DNA of 64,000 nucleotides from CAYJLF01 sp964371055 (GTDB lineage Bacteria > Eisenbacteria > RBG-16-71-46 > CAIMUX01), in contig CAYJLF010000019.1 in assembly GCA_964371055.1 (NCBI GenBank), positions 72,737 to 136,736 of the forward strand, given 5' to 3'. The notes under the pieces are model-generated. The model was not told where the DNA came from. It saw only the letters and a program-made list of their open reading frames with translations, and did not search any database. The position numbers and the translations under genes are program-made. Positions 24,353-33,322 of this stretch are shown one piece after another. Every line of letters starts with the position of its first letter. Within the stretch, counting starts at the first letter, position 1.

Positions 24353-25864
24353 TTAGGGTCCGGCGACAGCCCGACTCAACGTTTTGCCCGGATCTGCACC
24401 CTTCCCGCCTCCCGGTCGGGGCTCCCCGGACGCACCGCGCTTCGCCTGTTCGCGCGCCAGACGGGCCGCCACCGCTGTCAGGCCGAAGAGGATCCACATG
24501 TAGTAGTAGTAGACGTTTCCACGCTGGTGCTCGTCCCTCAACTGGCTGGCCGCGAACATCACGACCTGCAGGTGGAAAACCGCCATGGTCGCCCGCGCCA
24601 GGCTGCTCCGGGCGAAGTCGACCCCGCCGCGTGGGAAGCTGACCCAGAGCGTCTTGCCGACGATCCAGAGCCAGGAGACCAGTCCCGCGATTCCGGTAGT
24701 GAACAGGTAGAAGAGATAGGCGTTGTGGGGCCAGTACATCTCCCGGGCGATCCCGCGGCGAAGGTCGATGTAGGGCCCGTGCCCGATCCACAGGTGCTCC
24801 GGAATCCGCTGGAAGAGGTCGGTCCAGACCATGACCCGGTTCTCCGGCATTCCGCGCAGGATCTGGGTCTGCGCCAGGCGGCTCAAGACGCGGATCCGGA
24901 AGAGCACCGTCTCGCTGAGCACGCCGGCGAAGGCCACGAGTACCGCGGCGACCGGCGTGAAGAGAGCGACGAGCCGCCAGCGGATCCGATGGCGCTGCAT
25001 CCAGAGGAAGTAGAGCCCACCCAGCACCCAGATGACGACGCCGCCGCGGTTCGCCGTGATGGAGATCACGTGCAGTCCGAGCAGCGCCAGACCGTAGTAG
25101 AAGAGCTTCGCCGCCCGACGGCCGGTCCGCAGGCCGAGCATCACCTGCAGGTAGAAGCTCATCGCGCTGAAGTCGGCCAGAAGACCGTGGAACCCGAAGA
25201 CGCCCTGCGCGCGTCCTCCCGCCTCGACCCGCTTGAGCGCGGCCGGCGCGAAAATGAACCACTCGGGAATCAGGCGCCTCCCGAGGTAGTGATCGGCGAG
25301 TGCGGTGACATCGACGATGACGGCGGTCACGCACATGGCCGTCAGCGCCATCTTCAGGTGCCGCTCGCTTCGCAGGGCGTTGACCAGGAGGAAGTAGAAG
25401 ATCACGCCGGCGACCGTGAACTTCAGGCTCTCCTGCGCGCCGCGCCACACGAACTCCGACTCGATGTTGATGAGGGAGAGGAAGTGCAGACCGAGGTAGA
25501 TCCACGCCATCCGATCGATCGGGGTGCGCACCGGCCGGGGTTCGACCCCCAGACGGACCCGGATCAGCCAGAGCACGGTCATCACGCCGATGAAGATCAC
25601 GTTGGTATCGCCCAGGAAGATCGATGTCGGCGCGATCCAGAGCACGAGGAAGAGCGTCATCGAAGCGGCGAAGGAGAGACGCACCATTCCGATCATGACC
25701 GCGACGGCGAAGAGCAGCTTGACGTACCGCGGCGTGAGCTGGAAGAACTGGAACGCGAGGAAGCCGCCGAGGATCAGGGCCAGCGGCAGCAAGAGCCAGG
25801 GGCTGAAGGCGAGTTCCGCGAACGGCCGGCGGTACTCCGCGCGTCTGATCTGGACTTCGGGCAC
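24353..25864 (-). CDS. O-antigen ligase / Wzy polymerase-family membrane protein
   Basis: The 503-residue protein has about a dozen transmembrane helices and the large periplasmic loop typical of the O-antigen ligase (Wzy_C) family. Features seen are RAQGVFGFHGLLADFSAMSF with a conserved G-F, ITANRGGVVIWVLG (the SRGG-type motif, here NRGG), and the loop motif RMPENRVMVWTDLF... IGHGPY ... WPHNAYLFYLFTTGIAG with the H-N dyad. In a Wzy-dependent pathway it polymerises repeat units on the periplasmic side; some homologues instead ligate polymer to lipid or protein. The start is GTG. It is the last gene of the wza-to-wzy transcription unit. Confidence 0.82.
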   Translation of the reverse strand: MPEVQIRRAEYRRPFAELAFSPWLLLPLALILGGFLAFQFFQLTPRYVKLLFAVAVMIGMVRLSFAASMTLFLVLWIAPTSIFLGDTNVIFIGVMTVLWLIRVRLGVEPRPVRTPIDRMAWIYLGLHFLSLINIESEFVWRGAQESLKFTVAGVIFYFLLVNALRSERHLKMALTAMCVTAVIVDVTALADHYLGRRLIPEWFIFAPAALKRVEAGGRAQGVFGFHGLLADFSAMSFYLQVMLGLRTGRRAAKLFYYGLALLGLHVISITANRGGVVIWVLGGLYFLWMQRHRIRWRLVALFTPVAAVLVAFAGVLSETVLFRIRVLSRLAQTQILRGMPENRVMVWTDLFQRIPEHLWIGHGPYIDLRRGIAREMYWPHNAYLFYLFTTGIAGLVSWLWIVGKTLWVSFPRGGVDFARSSLARATMAVFHLQVVMFAASQLRDEHQRGNVYYYYMWILFGLTAVAARLAREQAKRGASGEPRPGGGKGADPGKTLSRAVAGP

Positions 25865-25865
25865 C

Positions 25866-26906
25866 TCAACGTCCCCCGTCCGGCGGACCGCCCGCCGCGG
25901 TCCCCGGTCCCTCCCCCGTTATCGGCCCGCCGGGGGGTGATCCCGAGTCCCGCAGTTCCCCGAGTCGGGCGAGGCTGACGTTCTCGCGCAGGAAGTAGAC
26001 CAGTCCGACCGCGGTGACCGGAAACCACTGACCGGCATGATAGAGGATGGTGAAGGAGAGTGCCGCGTTCCGCTCGACTCCGTACTGCAGGAGGGCGATC
26101 GTGCCGGCGTACTGCAGAGTCCCGATGTAACCCGGCGCGGCCGGGATCATCGTTCCGATCGCCATGAGGACGAGGACGACGACCGCCGCATCGGACGGCA
26201 GGCTCAGTCCGAGCGCCGCCAGGCTCAGGAGCACCACCAGCACCAGGCATCCCCACATGAAGAACGAAAGCACCAGCGCGAGGACGATCGGCCCCGGACG
26301 CCGGAAAGTCGCGAGTCCGTCGCGGAAATTGAGCGCCGCCGCGCGGACCCGGGCGCGATGCCGCGGAGGGAGGACGCGATCCGCCAGGCGCAGGAACGGC
26401 TCCGGCCTGAGCTCGAACCAGGCGAAGAGCGCCAGAAGCGGCGCGGCCAGGATGAGCAGGATGGCTCCCCAGGCCCGGACGTCGGGGGGGAGACCGCGCC
26501 GCCAGAGGATGAGGCCGAAGACGGCCAGCAAGACGAAGATGTCGAAGAACCGTTCGACCACGATCGACGCGAGGCAGGCGCTGCGGCTCACTCCGGCGCT
26601 CCGCCCCAGCGAATGGGCCCGGAGCAGTTCGCCGAGGCGCGCCGGGAGGACGTTGTTCCCCATGAACCCGATCATGATGCTCGACCAGAGCGGGCCGAGA
26701 CCGACCGGACGCACGCCCGCCAGGAGATAGCGCCACCGCCAGGCCCGGACGAAGTAGGCCAGCATGGTCAGGGCCACGATCGGGGCGAGGAGCGACCACC
26801 GAGCGCCAGCCAGCACGGTCGCCACCTCGCGCAGGTTGGCGCCCCGGATCGCCAGCCAGAGAAAGAAGGCCGAGAGCGCGAGGGAGAGCGCGAGCTTGCC
26901 CTTCAT
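25866..26906 (-). CDS. LPG_synthase_TM / UPF0104-type membrane protein (flippase-like), copy 2
   Basis: The 346-residue protein has the same fold as the copy at 6520-7485, with similar blocks: LREVATVLAGARWSLLAPI, RAWRWRYLLAGV, IGFMGNNVLPARLGELLRAHSLG, and MIPAAPGYIGTLQYAG. About eight helices are predicted. In the exopolysaccharide unit it sits where a Wzx flippase would be expected, but it belongs to an unrelated family. The ATG overlaps the phosphodiesterase stop (ATGA), and the C-terminal tail is proline/glycine rich. Lipid or lipid-linked sugar translocation is a family-level inference. Confidence 0.75.
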   Translation of the reverse strand: MKGKLALSLALSAFFLWLAIRGANLREVATVLAGARWSLLAPIVALTMLAYFVRAWRWRYLLAGVRPVGLGPLWSSIMIGFMGNNVLPARLGELLRAHSLGRSAGVSRSACLASIVVERFFDIFVLLAVFGLILWRRGLPPDVRAWGAILLILAAPLLALFAWFELRPEPFLRLADRVLPPRHRARVRAAALNFRDGLATFRRPGPIVLALVLSFFMWGCLVLVVLLSLAALGLSLPSDAAVVVLVLMAIGTMIPAAPGYIGTLQYAGTIALLQYGVERNAALSFTILYHAGQWFPVTAVGLVYFLRENVSLARLGELRDSGSPPGGPITGEGPGTAAGGPPDGGR

Positions 26907-28051
26907 CGCCCCGCCCCCGCGATCTCGTCCCGAAGCAGCTCGTGCAGCTCGAGGAGGTTCTGTGGATAGGGGAGTTCATGCACGTTGCTGATGAGGGTGG
27001 TGAAGGAGTGGGTCGCGTCCGGATGGTAGCCGTGCATTCCCCGCACCGGTGTCCCCGACATGAATGACGGGACCGCGATCTCTCCCTCGTGCAGGAGGAA
27101 GATCAGCTCACCATACTCGCGTCGCGGAAAGAGCGCCCCGAGTTCCGCCAGCTCCTGGTCCGAGAGGATCCGGCCGCAATCGAGACCTCCCAGGTACGAC
27201 TCCACCGCTCGCCGCGCCGGTTCGGAGTGAAACCAGAAGCGCGCCATGGTGCTGTCGACGAACCAGAGGAGATCCTCCGGGACCCTGAGGCCCAGCCGCG
27301 CGAGCCCGCCGAGCAGATCGTGCCGGCCGTGCACCGGAGCCATGCCGTGATCGCCGAAGACGAAGACGCGGAGCTCCCGGTACCGGGCGCGCGCCCGCTC
27401 CAGGATGGCCGTGATCCGCCGGTCGTACTCCTCGAGGCGCGACCGAACCGCGCCGCTCTGTGGACCGGCGGCGTGCATCAGGCCGTCGAGCGCCGGGGTG
27501 TAGAAGAAGAGCGTCCGCGCCCGCGCGGCGTCGATCTCCCCCTCCAACTCCGCGAAAGCGCGCTCCTCCGGGACCGACCAGTTCCAGGCCCGCCAAGGTC
27601 CCGCCCGCTCCATCGTGTCGGCCAGCCCCGTCAATCCGGGGAAAGCGCCGGGCGCATAGATGTTGTGCCGCTGACAGAGGTCGAACTCGCCCAGGAGAGG
27701 GAGGGGGATGTCGTAGAGGGAGAAGTAGCCTGTCACTCCCCGCGCGCGGACCCACTGCGTGATCCACTGTGACAGGCGCCACCGGCGGCGCGTCAGGCGC
27801 GTCGCGAGGCGGATCCAGGGGCGGATGGGACGGAACACACCATCGCGCCCCGCCCGCCGGTACATGGAAAAGTGACCATGCTCCTGCGGCAGGCGTCCGG
27901 TCATGATCGTCGGCAGATTCGCGCTCGAATAGCCGAGAACGGAACGGATCGGCGCCCGCGGCGCATCGAGCCCACGGAGGAAGCCGCCCCGTCCGACCGC
28001 CTCATATCCGAGCGCGTCGATCAGGATGATGAGCACCAACCGATCGGCCAA
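26903..28051 (-). CDS. Type I phosphodiesterase / nucleotide pyrophosphatase-like (alkaline phosphatase superfamily)
   Basis: The 382-residue protein starts LVLIILIDALGYEAV, with the first metal-binding Asp. It continues with YSSANLPTIMTGRLPQEHG (nucleophile Ser/Thr region), FFYTPALDGLMHAAG, FVFGDHGMAPVHGRHD, and a C-terminal GMHGYHPD. These are the metal ligands of the superfamily. No signal peptide is visible, so it may be cytoplasmic. TTG 28051 is preferred because GGGAGG lies just upstream; GTG 28090 has no ribosome site. It may trim a phosphodiester-linked head group or a nucleotide sugar, but no substrate can be named. It lies between the nucleotidyltransferase and flippase-like genes. 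Confidence 0.75.
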   Translation of the reverse strand: MADRLVLIILIDALGYEAVGRGGFLRGLDAPRAPIRSVLGYSSANLPTIMTGRLPQEHGHFSMYRRAGRDGVFRPIRPWIRLATRLTRRRWRLSQWITQWVRARGVTGYFSLYDIPLPLLGEFDLCQRHNIYAPGAFPGLTGLADTMERAGPWRAWNWSVPEERAFAELEGEIDAARARTLFFYTPALDGLMHAAGPQSGAVRSRLEEYDRRITAILERARARYRELRVFVFGDHGMAPVHGRHDLLGGLARLGLRVPEDLLWFVDSTMARFWFHSEPARRAVESYLGGLDCGRILSDQELAELGALFPRREYGELIFLLHEGEIAVPSFMSGTPVRGMHGYHPDATHSFTTLISNVHELPYPQNLLELHELLRDEIAGAGR

Positions 28052-28108
28052 AACACCTCCCTGTCCTCTCTCCGCGCGCGCGTTCCTCACTCGAAGCTGC
28101 CGCTCCCG

Positions 28109-29191
28109 TCAGGTCCGCTCCCTGGTTCCCGCCCGGTCGACGTCCGCCGGCCGCGGCCCGCGACCGGTCGTCCCCTCGCCGGGTTGCCGCCAGTATACGG
28201 CGGCCTCTCTCATTCGCCTCCCCTCCGGAGTCCCCAGGCCCGGCTGGAGGGCCTTCCAGAGTGCCCAGAGCGCCGCTCGGGGCCCGCCCCTCCGAGAATC
28301 CCGGGCCTCGTCCTTCCACCGGCGGAACCGCTCCCGTCTTGTGACAGGTTCCTCCAGGAATCGGTCGACCGGCTCGCCTCCCGCTCCGGCTTCGCGCAAC
28401 CACGCGGTGAGCGCGACCCGGACCTCTTCCAGTCCCCGCTCCGGGGGCCGGTGCGCCTCGCAAGGCAGGAGCAGAAACGGCCTCCACAACCTGGCGGCGT
28501 GAGTCACGGGATCGACCGCCGCAGTCACTCGCGCCGACCCGCTGCCGGCAGCGTCCAGAAGCGCGAGGCGACCGGCGCGGCCGATCCGCCAGCCTCCCTG
28601 ACGGATCAGGCGCGCCGCGAAGAGCGCCTCCGCCAGTTTCGCCACCGCGTACCACGCCCTCGGCGACGGCCCTTCGCGGTCCCGATCGTTCCACGACGTC
28701 CGGAGTTCGAGGCACCGATTTCCCACCAGGCGCCAAGCTTCCCACTCGGGAATGCGATGTTCCTCCGGCGTCACGAACCGATCGAGGACCGCGACCTCTC
28801 CCCAGACGAGCCGGGCCCGACGACCGATCTCCACCAGGCCTGGCGTCGGCGTCTGTCGCGGCTGATCGGCGTCAAGGTAGTAGCCCGGTGCGAGCCCCGC
28901 CTGCCGCACCGCCGCCTCCCGCGCCGGAGGGGGCACACGGTCGAGGGTGACGATGCCCAGGTCGAGGTCGGAGAGCAGACAACGCTGCGCCTCGTCCGCG
29001 GGCTCCCATCCCACCGCCTCGCCGAGCGCGGCGCTGCCTCCCAGGAAGATGCAGCGCGGCCGCCACGGGGCCAGTTCCGCCGTCAGGGCCGGCACGGCCT
29101 TCCGGATCCGATGGAGGAGCGCGTCGTGAACCCACGCCTGCGAAGAGAGCGGCGGGCTGTCCGGCCCGGGATGCGGCGATCGGCCGGCCAT
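28109..29191 (-). CDS. Nucleotidyltransferase-fold protein in the exopolysaccharide unit
   Basis: The 360-residue protein has CIFLGGSAALGEAVG ... LSDLDLGIVTL, the GGS plus DxD signature of the Pol-beta nucleotidyltransferase superfamily, near residues 49-85. The remainder is helical and rich in Arg, Trp and Glu, without a recognised domain. The ATG lacks a clear ribosome site; it lies 20 bases after the CpsD-like gene. It may transfer a nucleotidyl group to a sugar, lipid or protein in the pathway. The activity is inferred from the fold only, and it does not closely resemble the nucleotidyltransferase at 11356. Confidence 0.6.
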   Translation of the reverse strand: MAGRSPHPGPDSPPLSSQAWVHDALLHRIRKAVPALTAELAPWRPRCIFLGGSAALGEAVGWEPADEAQRCLLSDLDLGIVTLDRVPPPAREAAVRQAGLAPGYYLDADQPRQTPTPGLVEIGRRARLVWGEVAVLDRFVTPEEHRIPEWEAWRLVGNRCLELRTSWNDRDREGPSPRAWYAVAKLAEALFAARLIRQGGWRIGRAGRLALLDAAGSGSARVTAAVDPVTHAARLWRPFLLLPCEAHRPPERGLEEVRVALTAWLREAGAGGEPVDRFLEEPVTRRERFRRWKDEARDSRRGGPRAALWALWKALQPGLGTPEGRRMREAAVYWRQPGEGTTGRGPRPADVDRAGTRERT

Positions 29192-29210
29192 GGGGGAACC
29201 CGGTAGCCGG

Positions 29211-29969
29211 TCAGATCCGGCGGTAGATGAAGCCGGGGATCGGATAGCGGCGATCGTTCAGCACAACGCCAAGCAGGCGGCAGCCTCCCGCCGTGAGTGC
29301 TGCGACCGCTTTCTGCACCACCTCGCGCCGGGTTCGATGGGCGCGGACGACCACGACGACTCCGTCGGCCGAGGATCCGATGAGCGCGGTCTCCGGGGCG
29401 AAGAGCGTCGCGCCCGCGTCGACGATCACGAAAGCGTAGTGGCGCGTCAATTCGCGGAAGAGGAGCGACACCCGCTCCGCCTTGACCAGTTCGACCGGGG
29501 AGACAGCACCGCGGCCGACCGGCAGGAAATGAAGATTGGGCCGCTCCGTCCCGACGACAGCCTGCTCCGGCTCCGCTCCGTCGGTGAGGAGATCGATGAA
29601 TCCCGGGATCTCGGGTCCCGCCTGCAGAACGCTCGAGAGCGTCGATCGGCCGCGAGTGAGGTCGCCGTCGACCAGGAGGATCGGCCGAGGATCGACCGCG
29701 GCCAGCTCCTGCGCGAAGCGCAACGCCAGAGTGCTCGTCCCTTCGCCCGGCACGGCGCCGGTGAAGAGGACGACCGGAGGACGCTGGGTGTTGATCTCGA
29801 GCATCAGGCGCTGCCGCAGGCTCTCGAGATCCGCCGCCGGCCCCGTTCCCCGCGTGGGAGGCAGGGCTCGCGTCGCCGTCGGGGCCGGCGGAGCGCCCGC
29901 CGGGCGTCCCTCCGGACGCGGAGCGACCCCGCCCTTTCCCTTGTTCAGTGCGTCGTAGATGTTGCTCAT
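29211..29969 (-). CDS. CpsD/CapB-family (BY-kinase-like) ATPase with a degenerate P-loop
   Basis: The 252-residue protein has the family layout: VVLFTGAVPGEGTSTLALRFA at the P-loop, ILLVDGDLTRGRSTLSSVL (Walker A' position), and YAFVIVDAGATLF (Walker B). The invariant lysine of GKST is Thr here (GEGTST). There is no tyrosine-rich C-terminal tail; the protein ends IPGFIYRRI. Active BY-kinases control polymer length by cycling phosphorylation with Wzz; this one may bind nucleotide poorly or act as a structural partner. The N-terminal 60 residues are proline/alanine rich. The ATG overlaps the ExeA-like stop. Confidence 0.78.
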   Translation of the reverse strand: MSNIYDALNKGKGGVAPRPEGRPAGAPPAPTATRALPPTRGTGPAADLESLRQRLMLEINTQRPPVVLFTGAVPGEGTSTLALRFAQELAAVDPRPILLVDGDLTRGRSTLSSVLQAGPEIPGFIDLLTDGAEPEQAVVGTERPNLHFLPVGRGAVSPVELVKAERVSLLFRELTRHYAFVIVDAGATLFAPETALIGSSADGVVVVVRAHRTRREVVQKAVAALTAGGCRLLGVVLNDRRYPIPGFIYRRI

Positions 29970-30826
29970 GCGTCGCTCCCGTACCCCCGGTAGAGCAGCG
30001 CACTCGGCGAGACCGGCGCGCCGACCTCGAGTTCGTCCGCCGCCGTCCGCACATGCGCCCCTTCGACGCCGTCCGCTCCCTTCGCGTAGGCGATCAGGAG
30101 GGCCCGGTCGCAGATCTGGTTGATCAACCTCGGGATCCCGACCGAGCGACGTCCGACCTCGCTCAGGGCCTCTTCGTCGAAGACGGGCAGCGGCCGGCTG
30201 CTTCCGGCCACCGAGAGCCGGAATTCGACATACTCCCGCACCGCCTCCGGCGGGAGGCGATCGAGATCGAAGATTCCCGGGATGCGCTGCCGGAGCTGCC
30301 GCAGCGTCGGCCGTGCGAGGAGCGACCGCAGCTCAGGTTGTCCGACCAGGACGATCTGGATCAGCTTGGTGTTGGACGCCTCCAGGTTCGAAAGGAGCCG
30401 GAAATCCTCCAGCGCCTGCTCGCTCAGGTTCTGCGCCTCGTCGATGATCAGGACGGCGTTGCCGCGTCGATCCCGCATCCGGATGAGGAACTCCTGCAGC
30501 GTGAGGAGCAGATCGACCTTGTCCCGGCCGGGCGGAGTCAGTCCGAAATCGATCAGCGCCAGGTAGAGCAGCTGCTTGAACGTCAGGCGGGCGTTCATGA
30601 CGATCGCCGACTGCACCTCATCCGGCAGCTGTCCGAGCAGCGTGCGGATCACCAGCGTCTTGCCGACGCCGACTTCTCCGGTCAGGACGAGAAACCCCTT
30701 CCGCTCCTCGATCCCGTAGTGCAGGTAGGCGAGCGCATCGCGGTGGCTGCGCGTGAGGAAGAGAAACCGCGGGTCCGGGGTGATCGCGAACGGAGGCTCG
30801 CGCAGGCCGAAGTAAGCCTCGTACAT
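29966..30826 (-). CDS. ExeA/GspA-like AAA ATPase
   Basis: The 286-residue protein starts MYEAYFGLREPPFAITPDPRFLF, the usual opening of ExeA-type ATPases. It has Walker A LTGEVGVGKTL, Walker B AVLIIDEAQNL, and the sensor-like IQIVLVGQPELRSLL. Similar ATPases are common in exopolysaccharide and exosortase loci, downstream of wzz-like genes, where their exact job is not settled. No peptidoglycan-binding tail is present. The ATG has AGGAGAC upstream, nine bases after wzz. It is followed by the CpsD-like gene with a 4-base overlap. Confidence 0.85.
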   Translation of the reverse strand: MYEAYFGLREPPFAITPDPRFLFLTRSHRDALAYLHYGIEERKGFLVLTGEVGVGKTLVIRTLLGQLPDEVQSAIVMNARLTFKQLLYLALIDFGLTPPGRDKVDLLLTLQEFLIRMRDRRGNAVLIIDEAQNLSEQALEDFRLLSNLEASNTKLIQIVLVGQPELRSLLARPTLRQLRQRIPGIFDLDRLPPEAVREYVEFRLSVAGSSRPLPVFDEEALSEVGRRSVGIPRLINQICDRALLIAYAKGADGVEGAHVRTAADELEVGAPVSPSALLYRGYGSDA

Positions 30827-30835
30827 CGGCGTCTC

Positions 30836-32203
30836 CTAGCGCATCCGCCCGAGCGAGCCGAGCACCGGCAGGCCGAGATGGCGTTCCACTTCCGTCGCAT
30901 CCTTGAGCGAATGGTCCATCCCGTCGATCACGAAGGCCATGGCCAGGGCCACGATCAGGCCGATCGCCGGGATGACCGCGAGGCGGATCGCGTCGTTGAG
31001 CTGGATGCGCACCGCATCGCTGGCCGCCTGGAGAACGAGAACATTCCAGTCATGCGAGCCGACCCGCTCGAGGCGGGCCTGAATCTGTCGGTCGACCAGC
31101 GACTGATGATCAGCGCGGAGCGCGTCGATGACGCGATCGAAAGCGGACAGCCGCGCCTCCTTGGATGGGAAGGCGGAGAGCTCTCCGTCGCAGTAGGCCA
31201 GGGTGTTGAGCAGCGACTCCTCGCGCGCCCGCAACACATCGATGCGCGCCTGGACATGCCGGAGGTAGTTGTCCGCTTCCTGGATCAGGAGCTGCTGCAA
31301 CTGCTCGACCTGGTCGGTCAGTCGCAGGACCTCGGGGTGGCTGGGCTGGTACTGGGACCTCGCCTGGTAGAGCTCGCTGCGCCTCGTCACGAGTTCGCGC
31401 CGGACCTGCAGAATCACCTGGTCATCGGTCACGCCCGGCTCGGAGAAGGCGTAGATCTCCTGGTTCGGATCCTCGTGAGCGCCTTCGATCTGGCTGTGCA
31501 GCACCTCGGATCGCGCACGCTCGGCGGCGAGATTCTGCCGGATCCGCACCAGATCCTTCTCCGCCTCCTCGCGGACCTGGATCAGGCTGTATCGCTCCTC
31601 CTGGAGACGACTGACCGACTCCTCGTTCATAAACTCGGCTCGCCGCTGCTCCGCCTCTTCCAGTTGCGCCCGCACCCCCTCGATCTCCTCGCGGAAGAAC
31701 GCGTCGATCTCCGGCACGGTACGCACGTTGAGCCGGAAGCTGGTGTAGGCCTGGGTGACGGCGCGGGCGATCTCGCGAGCCGCATCGGGATCCCGGTCGC
31801 GGACCTTTACGTAGATGACGCTCGACTTCCCCGGCGTGGTGGAACTGACCCGGGCCGGGTCGATTCGAATCGGCCGGCCGCCGGAATCACGCGCCTTCTG
31901 TTCGTCCAGGAGCTTCTGCGCCAGCTGGAGGATATGGGCGCTCTTGACCGTCTCCAGTTCGGAGTTGAGATCCTCCTCCCAGGAGAGTACCCGAACGCGG
32001 CTCGTGTAGGCGCTCTCCGGCTGCCCCCGGCTGATGAGGAGCTGCGAGTATGACTCGTACTCCGGCGGCGAGAGCCGGTCCATCGCGGCCACCAGTCCGA
32101 GGGACGCGCCGAAGACCGCGAGGACGATCCACTTCCGGCGGAAGACGACGGAGAGGAACTCCCGCAGGCTGGTCTCGTACCTTTCCTGGATCACTTCGCT
32201 CAT
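30836..32203 (-). CDS. Wzz/GumC-type polysaccharide chain-length determinant
   Basis: The 455-residue inner-membrane co-polymerase has one N-terminal helix (KWIVLAVFGASLGLVAAMD) and a second near the C terminus (LAVIPAIGLIVALAMAFVIDG). Between them is a long periplasmic coiled-coil (about 165-375, e.g. RAQLEEAEQRRAEFMNEE), which sets polymer length with the Wzy enzyme. The proline-rich P-x2-PSHPEV segment before the second half resembles the usual Wzz motif. The short cytoplasmic tail ends HLGLPVLGSLGRMR. ATG 32203 has GGGAG at a good distance; GTG 32209 would add two residues. No kinase domain is fused. Confidence 0.85.
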   Translation of the reverse strand: MSEVIQERYETSLREFLSVVFRRKWIVLAVFGASLGLVAAMDRLSPPEYESYSQLLISRGQPESAYTSRVRVLSWEEDLNSELETVKSAHILQLAQKLLDEQKARDSGGRPIRIDPARVSSTTPGKSSVIYVKVRDRDPDAAREIARAVTQAYTSFRLNVRTVPEIDAFFREEIEGVRAQLEEAEQRRAEFMNEESVSRLQEERYSLIQVREEAEKDLVRIRQNLAAERARSEVLHSQIEGAHEDPNQEIYAFSEPGVTDDQVILQVRRELVTRRSELYQARSQYQPSHPEVLRLTDQVEQLQQLLIQEADNYLRHVQARIDVLRAREESLLNTLAYCDGELSAFPSKEARLSAFDRVIDALRADHQSLVDRQIQARLERVGSHDWNVLVLQAASDAVRIQLNDAIRLAVIPAIGLIVALAMAFVIDGMDHSLKDATEVERHLGLPVLGSLGRMR

Positions 32204-32221
32204 GACCACTCCCGTTCCGCC

Positions 32222-33196
32222 TCAGGGCGAGACCGTGACCCGCACGTCTTCGGATCCGATATTGAACGCCTTCCAGCCCTCGAGATAGAGGGTGAAGGGG
32301 GTGATCATGGGCTTGATGAACTGGTCGACGAAGAGGTTCACGTCGGCGATGAAGCTGCGCGGGACGAAGACGATGTCGTACGGACGCAGGACGAGATCCT
32401 TCGCCGGACCTTCCCCCTTGAGGGCCGGACGCAGGTCGAGGCGGTGAAGCTCCACCTCGGCCGCCGCGACGCGGCGCATCACCAGGACGCTGCCGGCCTG
32501 TCCGGTCGAGGCGACGCCGCCGGACTGGGCGACGGCCTGCAGCGCCGAGATCCCCTTGTAGTACGGCTTGTCTCCCGGGGTGACGACCTCGCCCATGACG
32601 AAGATCCGCTGCTCCCCGAAGTTCGTCACCTGCAGATCGACGTGCGGATGTCGCAGGATCGCGCCCAGCTTTCGCTCGATCTCCGCTCCCACATCTTCCG
32701 GGGTGCGTCCCAGGGCGTGGACCGTTCCCGCCCCGGGAGTCGTGATCGCTCCGTCCGGCCGGACCTTCGCGATCCCCGACAGGGTCGGTTGAGAGAGGAC
32801 CGCCACGGCCAATTCGTCCCCCACACCCAATCGGTAGGGTTCCTCGGGTTGTTCCTCCGGGATCGCGTGCGGGGTATCAGCCGGCGGCGCGCTCGAGGGC
32901 ACCCCCGATGGCACCACCTGCGCCGGGCGAGCCGGGTCGATGAGCGGCGGGAAATCGCGATCCTGCGCCTCGACGGCCTGGACACCGCCGGGCAGCGCCA
33001 GGAGCAGCCCACCCAAGAGCAGCCCAGCCAGAAGCAGCCCCACCGGGAGGGAGACGAAGAGCGCGCCGCCCCGCCTCAACCCGGGACCGCATCGCCTGCG
33101 CGGGGACATAGCGGGTGGGGAGATAACACGGCGCGTCCAGGCAGCCTTCGCCCCCCGCCGGTACCGCGATCCGATCGATTCCCTGTCGTGCTGCAT
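32222..33196 (-). CDS. Polysaccharide export outer-membrane protein (Wza-like, SLBB domain)
   Basis: The 324-residue protein has a poly_export domain starting EEPYRLGVGDELAVAVLSQP, with VRPDGAITTPGAGTVHALGRTPEDV. It continues into an SLBB region (FVMGEVVTPGDKPYYKGISALQAVAQSGG) and a tail PYDIVFVPRS. It forms the periplasmic/outer-membrane channel for export. ATG 33196 has AGAAGG upstream but gives a long arginine-rich lead before the hydrophobic LLLAGLLLGGLLLALPG; ATG 33109 would leave a shorter signal peptide without a ribosome site. No lipobox Cys is seen. It is the first gene of the wza-wzz-ATPase-wzy unit. Confidence 0.85.
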   Translation of the reverse strand: MQHDRESIGSRYRRGAKAAWTRRVISPPAMSPRRRCGPGLRRGGALFVSLPVGLLLAGLLLGGLLLALPGGVQAVEAQDRDFPPLIDPARPAQVVPSGVPSSAPPADTPHAIPEEQPEEPYRLGVGDELAVAVLSQPTLSGIAKVRPDGAITTPGAGTVHALGRTPEDVGAEIERKLGAILRHPHVDLQVTNFGEQRIFVMGEVVTPGDKPYYKGISALQAVAQSGGVASTGQAGSVLVMRRVAAAEVELHRLDLRPALKGEGPAKDLVLRPYDIVFVPRSFIADVNLFVDQFIKPMITPFTLYLEGWKAFNIGSEDVRVTVSP

Positions 33197-33322
33197 TTGC
33201 CTTCTGCCGCCACCATCCCTGATTGCGCAGTTCATCATGGCCTGATCCCGGGAACCATCAGTTCCCTGCCGGAAAGTCCCTTTTCCAGTCGCTCTGTCCC
33301 TTGCCACCCGAGGCAGACGGCG

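Noticed and set aside
24353..33196. Exosortase/PEP-CTERM-type locus
   Set aside because: The ExeA-like ATPase and Wzz-like pair are typical of such loci, but no exosortase membrane protein or PEP-CTERM tail is present.
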